A model generated the notes under the pieces. It was given only the letters and a program-made list of their open reading frames with translations. It was not told the DNA's origin and searched no databases. Made by a program: the position numbers and the translations under genes. This document shows, piece by piece, positions 46,871-58,101 of a DNA stretch of 64,000 nt. Origin of the DNA: Juglans regia (Eukaryota > Streptophyta > Magnoliopsida > Fagales > Juglandaceae); contig NC_049903.1 of NCBI RefSeq assembly GCF_001411555.2, forward strand, positions 33,600,145-33,664,144. Direction: 5' to 3'. How positions within the stretch are numbered: the stretch's first letter is position 1; each line of letters starts with the position of its first letter.

Positions 46871-48296
46871 GGGTTAATTATAAAGTCAGTACATGGGTTT
46901 CCACGTTTTTTACAAATCAAGATCACAGTTTTCAACTTTTGCAACATTAATATCGAAACTTGAAAAAATTCACAATCTTGTGGAGGATTGGGGGTTAGCT
47001 AGAAAGCTGAGAGTTTTCTTCAATAAAGCACTTTTAGGAAAGTGGTTGTGGCGGTATCATCGAGAAATGAATGCTCTTTGTAGGTTGAATGTTATTGATG
47101 TCAAATATGAGAGTATTTAGAGAGGTTGGTGCTCAAGCAAAGTAAGAGACGCGTATGGTGTGGGAGTATGAAAATATATCCAGAATGGGAAGATTTCTTC
47201 AGAAATTTTATATTTGAGGTGGGAAGGTGAACACAAATTAGATTTTGTTATGATATACGGTGTGTTGATGTTGCTTTAAAGAATGCTTTTGCTTCTCTTT
47301 ATAGAATTGCATTAGATAAGGGTGCCTTTGTGGCTGATTATATGGACATTTCTACTGGTTTTATTTAGTAGTCTATGAGGTTTATTAGAGTTGTTCAGAA
47401 TTGGGAGGTGGGGGACATTACTGAAGTTTACAGTATGTTATATGCACTAAATTTATAGGCTGGAGAGGAGGATAGGTTGCTTTGGATTTATTCAGGGAAT
47501 AATAATTATTCTTTTATAAGGTTAAGTCGACTCATTCTTCTATTTATTTTCCTTGAAAGAGAATTTGGATAAGCAAAGTACTCCTCAAGGTTGCTTTCTT
47601 TGGTTGGTTGGCCTCCCATGAAAAAGTATCGATAAGCTGAAAAAGGGCAACATTATGATAATGAATTGGTGTTTTATGTGTAAAAGAAATAGAGAATTGA
47701 TGGACCACCTTCTTATTTATTGTGATGTGGTTAAGGCTTTATGGGATGAAATTTTTACTAGGCTTGGTATCCATGGGTAATGTCTAAGAGGGTGGTAGAT
47801 TTATTATCACGTTGGAGAAGAATTATGGGCAATTGTCAAATTGCGGCTGCTAGGAAGATGATGCTATTATGTCTAATGTGGCGTATTTGAAATGACAAGA
47901 ATGTTATTGTTTTGGTAATCAGGAACGTTTGATGGGAGGGTTTAGAGGTTTTTTTTTTCTTTCATACATTACTTTGGACTTCAGCTATTGTAGTGAATGA
48001 GGCTAGGCTTTAATAACTTTTATGCTATTTTTCACATCACTTACCTTGTAATTAGGGTTTTCTCTTGTATACTCCATGTGTACTTGAGTTTTGCTTAATT
48101 ATGTAGATTAATAAATTCTTCTTACTTGTATAAAAAAAAAGAAAAAACCAAATTAGTTAGAAAATTAAAGGTGAACTGATGAAGGCTTACTTGCAAGTTT
48201 TTTGAAGTTCAAGTACCAATATTGCGAAAGTTGAAAACTGTAAGCTCAATTTGCATAAATGTGAGGATTCAAAGTATTGAATTTGCAATTAACTCA
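46871..48296. mobile_element. Inverted-repeat element interrupted by a LINE fragment
   Basis: Left arm 46871-46972 ('ggttaattataaag', 'cagttttcaacttttgcaac', 'gaaacttgaaaaa') matches, inverted, the right arm 48188-48296 ('ttcaagtaccaatattgcg', 'aaagttgaaaactg', 'ttgcaattaactc'). Between the arms lies a LINE fragment, so the LINE most simply inserted into a pre-existing element with long inverted ends. Exact ends and TSD were not resolved. Confidence 0.6.
46974..48140 (+). pseudogene. LINE ORF2 C-terminal fragment, degraded
   Basis: The first open piece reads FNKALLGKWLWRYHRE followed by DVKYES, the conserved region after the reverse transcriptase in plant LINEs. Further pieces are KLKKGNIMIMNWCFMCKRN and MDHLLIYCDVVKALWDEIF at about 47630-47760, a zf-RVT-like zinc-binding region. 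Many stops and shifts are present. It ends with 'tacttgtataaaaaaaaag' at about 48125-48141, the usual LINE 3' tail. The reverse transcriptase itself is absent (5' truncation). Confidence 0.8.
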
Positions 48297-49133
48297 AAAT
48301 CAAATTATCATCCATGTGCAATTGAGTTCTCTATTTCTTAAATTAGATTAGATGATCCAATGTAAAGAGAGACATAACATATTCATGTGGGATTCACTTT
48401 GCCAAAAATCTTATAAGTGAAGTATTAAATGTTGTAGGATTAATATGATGCATCTTATCTCTCTCCCTACTTGGATCATGTAATTCCATCAGATAAGTAG
48501 AGAGAAGAGAAATGTTATTATGCCGTCTCAGTTGTCTCCCTCACTTTGCCCCCATTGATATGGTACTACCACTTAGTAATACGTGACTTATTAAAAAAAA
48601 TATATTTAAAATAAAATGGAGTCCCCCCCACTTTGCTCCCATTGATACGGTACTATCACTTAGTGATATGTGACTTATTAAAAAAATATATTTAAAATAA
48701 AATGGAGTCCGAAAACATAATAAGAAAAAGATTGAAATGTTAGATTCTCTCTACTATTTTTATATTTATATTTTTTTTAATCAGCCACATGGCACGGTGG
48801 TGGTGCCACATCAATGGGGGCAAAGTGAGCAATGTAATCGGAGAGACATAATAACATTACTCTTAGAAGCAAAGGCAAGGAACTTAACACGTAAAATTAA
48901 GAAACTAGGAAAACTAGACATCACCGAAATGGAATCTAATGTTGTAATTTAGAGCATAAACTGGTTCTTGAGGCCAAATGAAAAACATTGAACAAATGAA
49001 ATTTTCATTTCCAGCTGCAACCCTCTTACATTTGAAGTAAATCCCTGAACACGTACAAGTAAAAAATATAAACTACAATGTTTCGGGTGTAAAAGAAAAA
49101 TAAAGGAAAAATTGTTTTCTAATTACCTACTAA
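48297..49133. other. Spacer with one MITE
   Basis: Apart from the MITE at 48508-48864 nothing was recognised. The bases just left of 49134 are the probable 3' UTR of the methyltransferase-like gene. Confidence 0.45.
48508..48864. repeat. MITE with inner 87-bp duplication
   Basis: Inverted ends: left 'aatgttattatgccgtctc' and 'tcactttgcccccattgat', right 'atcaatgggggcaaagtga' and 'gagacataataacattac'. Inside, the segment starting 'cactttgc.cccattgata.ggtacta' occurs at 48542 and again at 48629 (period 87), so the left terminus has been duplicated in tandem. Confidence 0.7.
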
Positions 49134-50687
49134 CTACCACCACTGGTGAACAAGAACACCACTTTGCCTGAGAGAAGTAAACAGCTCCAAGCATTGGTCA
49201 TATGTTTTCTCATACTTGGAGCTCCTCTGACCAGGGCAACATCTCTGCCACCTATTGTAGTGGCACTCGAGAAATACCTCATCGATCAAACAAATCGCTC
49301 CTGTCTCAAACAACCTCGGAATCAACTCGAATTCAGTCCCTTCCACGTCCATCTTCATCACCACATAGTCCCTCTCCGACACCGTGTTCTTTAACCAATT
49401 CGCAAAATCAAACCCTTGAATCTCATTCACATCACCACCATTGTTACCACCACCGCCGCCACCGAAGGGTTGTATCCTCCCCATCCCTCTACCATTATCA
49501 CTGCTATTCTTGCCTGGGTCCCGATTAATCTCAAACTTTAATGTCTCGTTTCGCACCCACGCCGCATACGGCAATAGCCTAATCCCTTTCTTCAAGCTAT
49601 ACTGTTCGTGAAAAGCCTTATCGGCTTCGATGGCATACACTTCAAAGGTCTTATTCTGTTTCGGGTATTGCTTCTTGAACCAGCTTCCGATGCTCGACCC
49701 ATAACTTCTAGCCCCAACATCAACATACACATACCTATTCTTAAAGCTAATATCAGCCATTGATGGCAAATACTTTATGTTCTTTATGTTTCTCTTCAAC
49801 GTGATCCACGGCTTCAACGGCTCCTCCGTGATGAACCGCTCAGCGTTCCGGACCAGTTCTTGCTTATGATCGGGAACCCAGCACTTATTTGCCGAATGTT
49901 CGTTTATGGGTTTGGGTTTCGCAACCCCTACACGATCCAGAAGAATTTTGACCTCCTTTTTCAGAACAATTTCGCGTATACGAGGCATCGACGAATCGAA
50001 GCCGTCTATATCGTGTGATTTGATTAACTTGCAAGAATTGAATAATTCAAGAAAGGAATTGAAACTGTACGTATCTTTGGCTCCTATGTGGAACACAGCA
50101 AACCCTTCGGGTTTCAGCGTCCTTTCGATCTCCGACGCCAATTCCAACGGCCGGGAAACCTTGTCGAGACGGCCCCCACCGGAGAACACGAAGTCGAAGG
50201 TGCTGTCGCCGAATGGGACTCGGTTTGGGAGGGCCTTAATTACCAAAGGCCGGGAAGCTTTCTTGAAAATCCCAACCGAGTCCTTAACCCCGACCTGTTT
50301 CAGAGAGTAGACGTCCTTTCCGCTCGGCGTCTCTACGCAGAGAGACTTCGAGTCTCCCGAGAGGTGGCCTTCGGATATCAGATCCTGGAAGACGGAGGAG
50401 TAGAAATTTACGGCCTTGATCCAATCCTTGCTGGTGTAGAGATCCACGCCGTTCGTCGCTTGGACGGCGTCATTCGCGGCGATGGCCGAGGCTCCAGGGC
50501 CGGTACCGGTGACAACGAAATTGAAAGACTCCTGTAACGAGAAGAAGCAGAAGTCGCCGACGTTACACGACTCTCCGGTGATCGTAATAACGTAGGCGAA
50601 TCGGAAGACTATGATGAGAACGCCGAACATGAGCAACCGCACCAGAGAGTTCCTAAGAGAGCCGGACTTGCCCATGGGAGGCTCCAT
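49134..50687 (-). CDS. Membrane-anchored SAM-methyltransferase-like protein (DUF7870/FkbM type, 517 aa, intronless)
   Basis: Single uninterrupted frame from ATG 50687-50685 (MEPPMGKSGSLRNSLVRLL) to a stop ending at 49134. The frame is open further upstream, but only from a TTG, so this ATG is preferred. Residues about 15-35 form one hydrophobic segment (RLLMFGVLIIVFRFAYVI) after a basic N-terminus, giving a type II topology consistent with the secretory pathway. A methyltransferase-like region follows (VPFGDSTFDFVFSGGG, SEIERTLKPEGFAVFHIG). A C-terminal FkbM-like domain follows that (YVYVDVGARSYGSSIGSWF, VYAIEAD, MKMDVEGTEFELI, CHYNRWQRC), with a Gly-rich loop (GGGGGGNN) inserted. The family includes Arabidopsis ICA (AT5G40830), linked to cambial activity. 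The substrate is not known to me. Confidence 0.88.
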   Translation of the reverse strand: MEPPMGKSGSLRNSLVRLLMFGVLIIVFRFAYVITITGESCNVGDFCFFSLQESFNFVVTGTGPGASAIAANDAVQATNGVDLYTSKDWIKAVNFYSSVFQDLISEGHLSGDSKSLCVETPSGKDVYSLKQVGVKDSVGIFKKASRPLVIKALPNRVPFGDSTFDFVFSGGGRLDKVSRPLELASEIERTLKPEGFAVFHIGAKDTYSFNSFLELFNSCKLIKSHDIDGFDSSMPRIREIVLKKEVKILLDRVGVAKPKPINEHSANKCWVPDHKQELVRNAERFITEEPLKPWITLKRNIKNIKYLPSMADISFKNRYVYVDVGARSYGSSIGSWFKKQYPKQNKTFEVYAIEADKAFHEQYSLKKGIRLLPYAAWVRNETLKFEINRDPGKNSSDNGRGMGRIQPFGGGGGGNNGGDVNEIQGFDFANWLKNTVSERDYVVMKMDVEGTEFELIPRLFETGAICLIDEVFLECHYNRWQRCCPGQRSSKYEKTYDQCLELFTSLRQSGVLVHQWW

Positions 50688-50782
50688 GACTGCTAATATT
50701 GCACCCTCTTTTGAGAGAGAAGAAAACGACTCAAAACCCAAAAAGAGAACTAGAGAGAGAGAAAGAGAGCGAGAAACGGAGA

Positions 50783-50899
50783 TTAGCGAGAACAGAAGCG
50801 AGCGGAGGTGTGGTTGGCGCCGATTAAGGATCTTGTAAGGGAGAGATGGTTAGAGATCGGAAAATAGAGAGAAGAAGGGGGAGCAAAACGGGAAAACAT
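50783..50899 (-). CDS. 38-codon upstream ORF in the leader of the methyltransferase-like gene
   Basis: ATG at 50899 in the context accaccATGt; the frame reads MFSRFAPPSSLYFPISNHLS..SARFCSR and stops at 50783, 95 bases before the main ATG. The length, the good start context and the spacing suit a peptide upstream ORF that controls main-ORF translation. From memory, Arabidopsis genes of related annotation (AT5G03190, AT3G53400) are listed with conserved-peptide upstream ORFs, but I could not compare sequences. The frame is also open further 5' without an ATG. Confidence 0.5.
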   Translation of the reverse strand: MFSRFAPPSSLYFPISNHLSLTRSLIGANHTSARFCSR

Positions 50900-50927
50900 G
50901 GTGGTTCCGTAGGCACGCCGGTTTCTC

Positions 50928-50945
50928 TTATGGTGATGTGACCAT
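50928..50945 (-). CDS. 5-codon upstream ORF (MVTSP)
   Basis: The first ATG of the inferred leader, in a near-ideal context (gcgccATGG), followed after five codons by TAA. It precedes the 38-codon upstream ORF by about 30 bases and could favour reinitiation. Confidence 0.4.
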   Translation of the reverse strand: MVTSP

Positions 50946-51079
50946 GGCGCTTCCTTGCACTCGCACACCAGAAAGAGATTTTGGGGAAACAGGATGGAGA
51001 TGAAAGCGGGGGGGCGTTGAATGAAGAAGAACGCGGCGGGGTGACCGAAATAGGCGGTTACCACGCGTAAAAGGAGCGG

Positions 51080-51086
51080 ATAAATA
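51080..51086 (-). promoter_or_regulatory. Possible TATA box of the methyltransferase-like gene
   Basis: TATTTAT on the minus strand within 'cgctatttatccgctcc'. It would give a start near 51050 and a leader of about 365 nt containing both upstream ORFs. Weak match. Confidence 0.3.
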
Positions 51087-51811
51087 GCGACAGCTAACTT
51101 TCCCTCTTATTATTAGGAAAAAATATAGCGACGGCCGATATTATTTTTTTGGATTCTTTCCGAATATCAAAATTGCCACTCTACTTGCAAATTCTATATT
51201 ATTATTATTATTATTTAAAATTTTATATATGATATTATTATTTTATTTTTATCTTATAAAATAAAATATGATATATTTATCATTATTAAATAATTATTTA
51301 TTTTATATTTTTTTATTATTTAATGATAATAAATATATTATATGTTATTTAATATGATTAAAACAAGATAAGAGTGTAATATATAATAATATTATTATTA
51401 ACAAGTCTTTGCTAAGAAGAAACCCAAATGGAATAAAGTAGTTCTAGAAAAATCCGCTACAATGAATAAATTATTCTTTAATTATTAATTTATTAGGGGG
51501 GTGTTTGAGTTGGTGACCTGTAACAAGCGTGAATCACCTACCAATAATAATAAGGTCAACGAGGTTATCCTTTATATTTCTTTAATTCTTTATAAAATAT
51601 AATACCCAATTTATCTTTCTTCCAACCGATGATGCTTTAATGCATACTTGGACGGTGAGACGGCATGACAAGTCCAACAAAAGAGAGAAGTTGGGCGGTG
51701 TCATATTAAGTGCAATGACTTGACTCTCATTCTTTCCATTTTTTTTTTTTTATAACAATTGCATGCTTAAAACAACTTATTTCAGGCTTTCAAAATATAT
51801 ATATATATCTA
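51087..51811. other. Upstream AT-rich spacer
   Basis: Upstream region of the methyltransferase-like gene, mostly AT-rich with (ATT)n-like runs (about 51200-51400). No gene is visible. Confidence 0.4.
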
Positions 51812-53551
51812 TCTATATATATAAAGAGGCTATAAAACGGTAAATCTTGTTTTAACGGATTTTATTGTTTTTCCGTTAAAATTAATTAACGCCGTTCGTA
51901 AGCACATAAAGAGATAGTCCACCTGAGTCTAATAATTAATTACAAATATGATTACATCCTATTTATAGGTGCTAAATTCTCTGTAGCCAATTAATTTGAT
52001 TACCGATTAGAATCAATTAATTGTTAATAAATGCTGATCAGCTAGCTATTACCTTTTATAATTGCAACTCGCAAAAAAATAAAGCAAAAAATCCCTACAC
52101 TTCAAATGATGGAACAATATTAATTCTACCTAATAGTACGTGCAGCTTATAAACCTTACAAATAACGGTATTTATAATAATTAAGCAACTTAGATATTTT
52201 TTCATATTGTATATACTTGCATTAATATTAATCTCAATTTTAATAAAGAATTGTCTCTGTCATCACATCCATCAAGTACCTTTACAATCAATCATATATC
52301 TTCTTCCTGAGGCAGCTACAATGAAGTAATGATAATTCTCGTAAATTAATAATTACATATCAATGTATTTATATTAGAGTTAATTATGTGATTTATGTAA
52401 TTTACCTATATGTTTTATTTCCTTATATTATTCTTCATTTCTGAATTTTAAGGGCGGATAATAATGATTTGATAATTAAAAGTATTATTACAAGATGCTT
52501 TACATACCTATTTGCCCCTCTGTCATCTGTTGGTATTCAAGAAATTGTGACGAATTGCGATATTGCAGAGTTGATAAAGGGTTTGCAACCATGGAGGTAA
52601 ATATTATTTTATTAGTAATAAATTAAAATATTTACACAAACATTCATTCTAAAAATTGATTTTGATTTAACGTAGAAAACAAAATTCTGAATAGAGTCGA
52701 AGATAAATGTGATTGACTTGGCCCAAGTATTTTATTACATGTCATGTATTGGCTGTAATAAAGGAACTGAATATAAACAATGAAAGCTTCGTTTGTATAT
52801 ATTGCAAGAGTCAAGAGGTCTGCAAACCACGATATGTATCTTACAATTTTAATTTATAATTGATATCTAATTTAATTTAGAATTTAACACTATTCAAATT
52901 GAAAATAATATATTCAATGCATTTAAAGTGTTAAGGCATATGTTGAACTGGATGATAATACTGAAAAGCTATTAATTAACATAAGTTGTTCAGCAGTTGA
53001 GTTGATGGAACATGTTGGAGATGTGTCTTTTAAAATTTTTATTCAAAAATTGAGTTTGGTTATAATGAGTTAATTAAAAAAGAAATTAAGTTTTTATTAA
53101 TTATGTAAAGCTATTCAAAATTTATTTTGTAGGAACATCGACCATATATTAAAAGCGTTGTGGAGAAATTATCAAAAAATATTTGAAAGATTCAAGTTTA
53201 TGTAGATCTAGAGAAACTGAAGGAGAAAAAATATAGGCATTTTAATGTCCTCTTTATTGAGGAATTGCAAGATGAAGAAAATACTGGATTGTCATCCTAA
53301 AATCAAAATTATTTCAAACAACTTTTATAAACTATGGGCAATGTTTATTTTTAGGACTATGTTATAGTTTCTATTAATGCTCTTCTTTTATAATATATTA
53401 CAGCGTGTAATTATTTATAAATTACATAAACATTACATCTTTATTTAATTAATCAAAAACATTACGTCTTTATTAATAAAAAAATTAGTTCTTAACAAAA
53501 AAAATTAAATATAAACTAAACAAACGCGCATTGTACGTTACTTTTACCTAG
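51812..53551 (+). mobile_element. Helitron-like element carrying a decayed RPA-like gene
   Basis: The left end TCTATATATATAAAGAGGC is preceded by A. The right end is CCTAG followed by T, with an imperfect hairpin 'aacgcgcattgtacgtt' about 10 bases before it. These are Helitron hallmarks (5' TC, 3' CTRR with hairpin, insertion between A and T, no TSD). No Rep/helicase is present, so it is non-autonomous. The interior holds the RPA-like exons at about 52500-53300. AT-rich flanks make the 5' end uncertain by a few bases. Confidence 0.6.
52927..53300 (+). pseudogene. Replication protein A-like fragment inside the Helitron-like element
   Basis: The last exon, after acceptor TTTTGTAG at 53125-53132, contains VYVDLEKLKEKKYRHFNVLF then IEELQDEENTGLSS and a stop at 53298-53300. 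An upstream open piece (about 52930-53020) reads VKAYVELDDNTEKLLINIS, resembling the OB-fold 'DDGTG' region of RPA large subunits. A short piece near 52790-52840 may be the preceding zinc-ribbon exon. In-frame stops (for example at about 53184) show it is dead. Plant Helitrons are known to carry RPA-like genes, which supports the call. Confidence 0.55.
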
Positions 53552-56500
53552 TATATATATATATATGTTTAAAGACACCATTCAATAAAATCATTTATAT
53601 ATTTATCATGAGTTTTGGATTTAAATATAGTGGTGTCCGCTTGTGTATATAGCTCTAATTGTAGAAAATATTTAAATTAAAAAAATTATTAAGAAATCTT
53701 TGATCTTTTATAACTTATTGTTTAATGAGTACCTTAGATCCAATTGTTTATACTCGTGTATATTTGAATTGTTTTACTAGTTTAAGAGCACCGACCTTGA
53801 ATGCTTTAAAACATCTAAAAGCACTAGCATGGTTTCTTGATTTTGCATATCAAAAATTTTTTTACATTGAATTATGCATCTTTAAATCAAATATCTTTAA
53901 ATCAAATAATGATAAAATATTATTATTTATTTTTTCCTAAGATTAATTTTTCTTGATATGCCCGAAATAAACAATTATCAATCTCGTTCGGTTCTCTTTG
54001 ATTTATTTGTTTTGCATTGTTGCTAAGAGAGATCAAATGATATGAGAGAAGAAAAATAGTAAAATATTATTGGCATTGTTGCTGATCAATTTGAAGAAAT
54101 GTTGTTTATAATTATGTAAAATTTTAAAAATATATAATTTAATACAGATCAATTTAAAAAGATATTATGTAAATATGACGATAAATAAGGCATTACCAAT
54201 ACTTAGAGAATATAGATAATATTGGATAAAATTGAACTGCATTGAAATAATTAAAAATATGCATGGAAAATTATGGGAGAAGGTCACCGGAAGTGTCGGT
54301 CAACCCACGAGCCGCTTTTGGGAAATGCACTGCACGCACGCGACGCGTGCACAGTGAGCCATGACGCATCCAGTTATACACGCGGAAGTAGCCGTTGGTA
54401 ACTTTTTGGTGGTATCCTTCCTTCTTGAATAGGCCAAAACGGCAAGTAGTTTGGACGTAACGTGTATTGTTTTGGGTTGACAGCTTGGCACAACCGACGC
54501 CTTACTCGTAAAAGTGAGGGTATTAAAGTGCCATGTGATTCTGCGAATAAAAAATCTTTTCAACTTTTTAACATTCTATATTCTATATTATTTTTAATTT
54601 TTATTATTTTTTTTATCAAATATTTATTATATAAATAATAAATAAAAAATTTGAAATAATTTAAAAAGAATAAACTAAAAAAAAATATTAAAAATTTAAA
54701 AAAATATAGAATATAGAGTGTGATGAAGGTTGTGTAACAAAACTCTTCTATGAATACGATCTCATCTCATTTCTATTTCAAAATTCTTTTGTGATATGGT
54801 GTGCAATTTTACATTCATATTCATGGAATTATCGTACGGAAAAAATGAGTAATACTAGATACAAGTCTTAAATAGATAAGTTTTATACAAACTTTTTGTA
54901 AAACAATGGATCCTACTATTAAAGAATAGTTTTTTTGTACTTTTTTAAGGTGAGGTTCACTTTCTTACAATAGTTTGTATATATTTTGTCTATTTAGGAC
55001 TTGTACAATCATTTCTCAAAAAAAATTCATCTTAAATTATTCAAAGTATGCTTACAAAAGCTCCTTATCAAAATTCATAATCATCAAACTTCAAAATTAA
55101 TCAAAGACTCAAAAGTTATCTCAAACACTCAAATGTTAAAATATATATATATATATTACTACACCATAAATAAATTATACAAATTAATTTCATAAACAAA
55201 TATAATTTCATTTGATCTATTAGATTTATTTTATAATAAAATTAACTTATAATATCAATTTATATTAATTTATAAAATTATTTTTTATATAATTATTTTG
55301 TAGTTAAAATATTTTCAAAAAAAAAATATATATCCCGTGTTGGCTTCCTTTTTCTTTCTGTCCATTGCAATTAGCAGTGCGCATGAACTATTGCAACAGG
55401 TGGATTAAAAGGGAAACTGACATGTTTGAGCTAGCTAGGAATTTATAGGTAAAAAAGAAATTGTGTTGGTTATAGAGCCACACCAAAAATGGAACAAGCA
55501 GTAGTGGTCCCAGTCTCTCAGGACAGCACCACCAATATTAACGACTTTTGCTTTTGACACGCTGGCAGGAAGTCGCCAAAGTAAGTTAAAGGAGGCCCAC
55601 ATCCGTTAATTGCAGATTTGCAGCCGACTTCAACGGCATTATTGACGATCCTAAGAGGCAAACAACTTTCATATCGTCTCCCTTCGAGCTATTGTATCAT
55701 GTGAGCACATCATCATAATCCAACTACGTCCTCAACCATCATCCACTACTTTTTTTCTTTTTTCGTTTTATCATCTTTTTTATTTAGGTCCCATTTGGAT
55801 TATAAGATAGCCTTATCTCATAGTATTTCATCTTATTTGATTTTATCTAAAAATTCAAACACCACAAATACAAATACTTTTTAATTTTAATTTTTTTTTA
55901 TCTAATTATTACTTAATCATTACAATTTTTCTAAACTTTCAAATATAACATAAAAAATAATTCAACTTTTCCAAATTACAAAACAAAAATAATATTTTAA
56001 CAATATTTTAATTTTATAATTTTTGAATTCAACTTTTTGTCTCCTATTTCTAAAAATCTCATAAAACATCTTAACTCAAACGATATCTTATCTCTTTTCA
56101 ACATCCAAATGTCAAGACCTCAGGCAGTTCATATGCAAGATTTTCAATAGGCTGTTTGATGAATAGTCGACATAAGAAAGTTAAGGTTCAAAAGCTTTCT
56201 TAGATTTCTATGTCAATTAGGCTCTGTTTAGTCATCATAATAATGAAATAATTTGTGAATAGTAGTAAAATTGTAGTTAATAATTTATGAATAATAGTTA
56301 ATAATTTTTGAATAATAGTAAAGTAGTCCAAAAATATCTTTGAACAATTGTATTTCCAAACAAACCTTAAGGACAGATATATACTAGATCATGACTTGAT
56401 GACTAGCTAGTCAGGCTGGACATTGTGCAAGCTGCAAGTCATGATGAAAATTTGGTCCAGCCTTGTCGTAACATTATCATGTTCATTAACTTCGAAAGGA
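53552..56500. other. AT-rich spacer with several MITEs
   Basis: 54860-55007: MITE with 'tacaagtcttaaatagata' and 'tatttaggacttgtaca' ends, relative of 8502-8651. About 55786-56116: GATGAGATG-family copy (ends 'ggtcccatttggattat' and 'caacatccaaatgtcaag'). About 56217-56371: another MITE ('ggctctgtttagtcatc' / 'ttccaaacaaacctta'). A GC-richer patch at 54280-54500 and another at 55480-55740 have no recognised content. Confidence 0.45.
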
Positions 56501-56675
56501 ATATTTCTCTGATTTCTTATTGGGCATTATTTTATTTTTCTTGATTTATTGGACTTTATACATTTTATCACCTATAAATAGCAATTCAAACTTAATAAAA
56601 ATTAGAATTAAAAAAGAGTCTCCTATCTTTTTCTCTCTAGAGAATAGAGATAGTGTTTCGAGTTTGTCGCTTGCC

Positions 56676-57431
56676 ATGGAAAAACTGCATGAGATGTGGG
56701 AGAATTTCCATTTGAACGAAGAAGAATGAGAGACTATAGACATTGAAGGAGAGGGCATTCCAGAAGTCCTTCGCAAGGGTGAGCGTAGTTTGATTAGCAA
56801 GATCTGGTCGGATAGGCAGATTGGGAAGAATATAGTTGAAGCTACTATGACAAAGGTGTGGAGGCTTAGTAAACCTGCTACTTTCACCGAAATGGGGAGA
56901 AATACTTTTGTTATCACATTTGCTAACCATGCAGATAAGAACCGCGTGGAGAGTGGGAGACCATGGTTCTTTGATGGTCATATGTTTGTGATGAATGCAT
57001 TCGATGGTTACACCCCACTCAACAAAATGTCCTTTGATGTTGTTGCATTATGGGTCCAATTTCACAATTTGCCATTGATTGGTATGTCAAGGGAGTGTGG
57101 GGAGAAATTGGAAAATTCCTTAGGAGTGGTGGAAGAGATGGAAGTGGATGAGAATGATGTGGGGTGGGGCATGTTCCTTCGTGTGAAAATCTTATTAGAC
57201 TTGAAAAGACCTCTGGCCAGGGTACGTACAATCATGTTGCAAAGGATGAAAACCTGGAATCCAACCAAATACGAGAAGCTGTCGCGGTTTTGTTTGCAGT
57301 GTGGAAGAATTATTCATGATGACATAGGGTGTCCAGTATCTGCTTCTTTGGAGACGAATAGCAAGCAGTTTGGACGTTGGCTTCGTAAAGAGTCAGGAGG
57401 CTGGAAATCTCATTCCTCAAATCAAACATGA
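56676..57431 (+). pseudogene. LINE ORF1 (DUF4283 and zinc-knuckle protein) with one nonsense codon
   Basis: Starts MEKLHEMWENFHLNEEE at 56676. A single in-frame TGA at 56727-56729 interrupts an otherwise open frame to 57431. The DUF4283 nucleic-acid-binding region covers about 56760-57220 (NTFVITFANHADKNRVESGR, PWFFDGHMFVMNAFDG, LWVQFHNLPL). A CX2CX4HX4C zinc knuckle (CLQCGRIIHDDIGC) lies at about 57295-57335. The remaining ORF1 tail to about 58080 is split by further stops. Confidence 0.85.
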
Positions 57432-58101
57432 AATAATTTGATGGAGAAGAGTACTTCGCAGGGGAAAGGGAAGTCTACGGTGGTGGAGGGTGGCGAAGTG
57501 GCTACATACAATTTGATGCATAGCAGAGAAGATTCTTTTGATCATTCAGTTATGGGAAGCGGTTTTTTTGACAATGATGCAGGAAGAGATTAGCAAGATC
57601 CTAAGCAAAAGTTAGTTGGTGATAAAGGAAAACTGTTTCAAGGATCTGGCCAAAAAGATTTGGATCCGTTATATAAGGAAGGTTATGATCATGAGGCTCA
57701 AGTAATGGATAAATTGGAGGAAAGCAGATTTACCGGTATTTTGAATAATATTGGTGCAGATAGCCTTGGGGTGGGCCAGGAGGATGAGCGGGCTTCTTTA
57801 GCCAAGGAAGGAATGGTAAATGAGGCCCATCAAACTTCCAAGATGACACAAAGGAGGTCTACTCATAATACTTGAAAAAAAAAAGGTGCTTGACTTCTTC
57901 TACGTATCAAACCATGTATGCATGCAAGAAATGTGTTCCTGAAGAAGGACTTAGTGACTCTTTACCTAATGAAGGAAGGAAGAGGAGTAGGTTGATGGAG
58001 GAGACCCAAGGAGATTCTCTTATTCCAGTTAATATGAGTCAAGATCTTGACCATGCTAATTTCATATCAGTAGAGGCTGTTGAGCAGCCTTGCCGAACCC
58101 A

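Noticed and set aside
49146..50537. Several long plus-strand frames opposite the methyltransferase-like gene
   Set aside because: Antisense shadows of a strongly supported 517-codon gene.
50688..50741. N-terminal extension of the methyltransferase-like protein by 18 codons
   Set aside because: It begins at a TTG; plant initiation at the downstream ATG preceding the basic and membrane segment is much more likely.
53725..53940. 71-codon open frame
   Set aside because: It lies in AT-rich, repeat-like sequence ('agagcaccgacct' type MITE remnant) with no domain.
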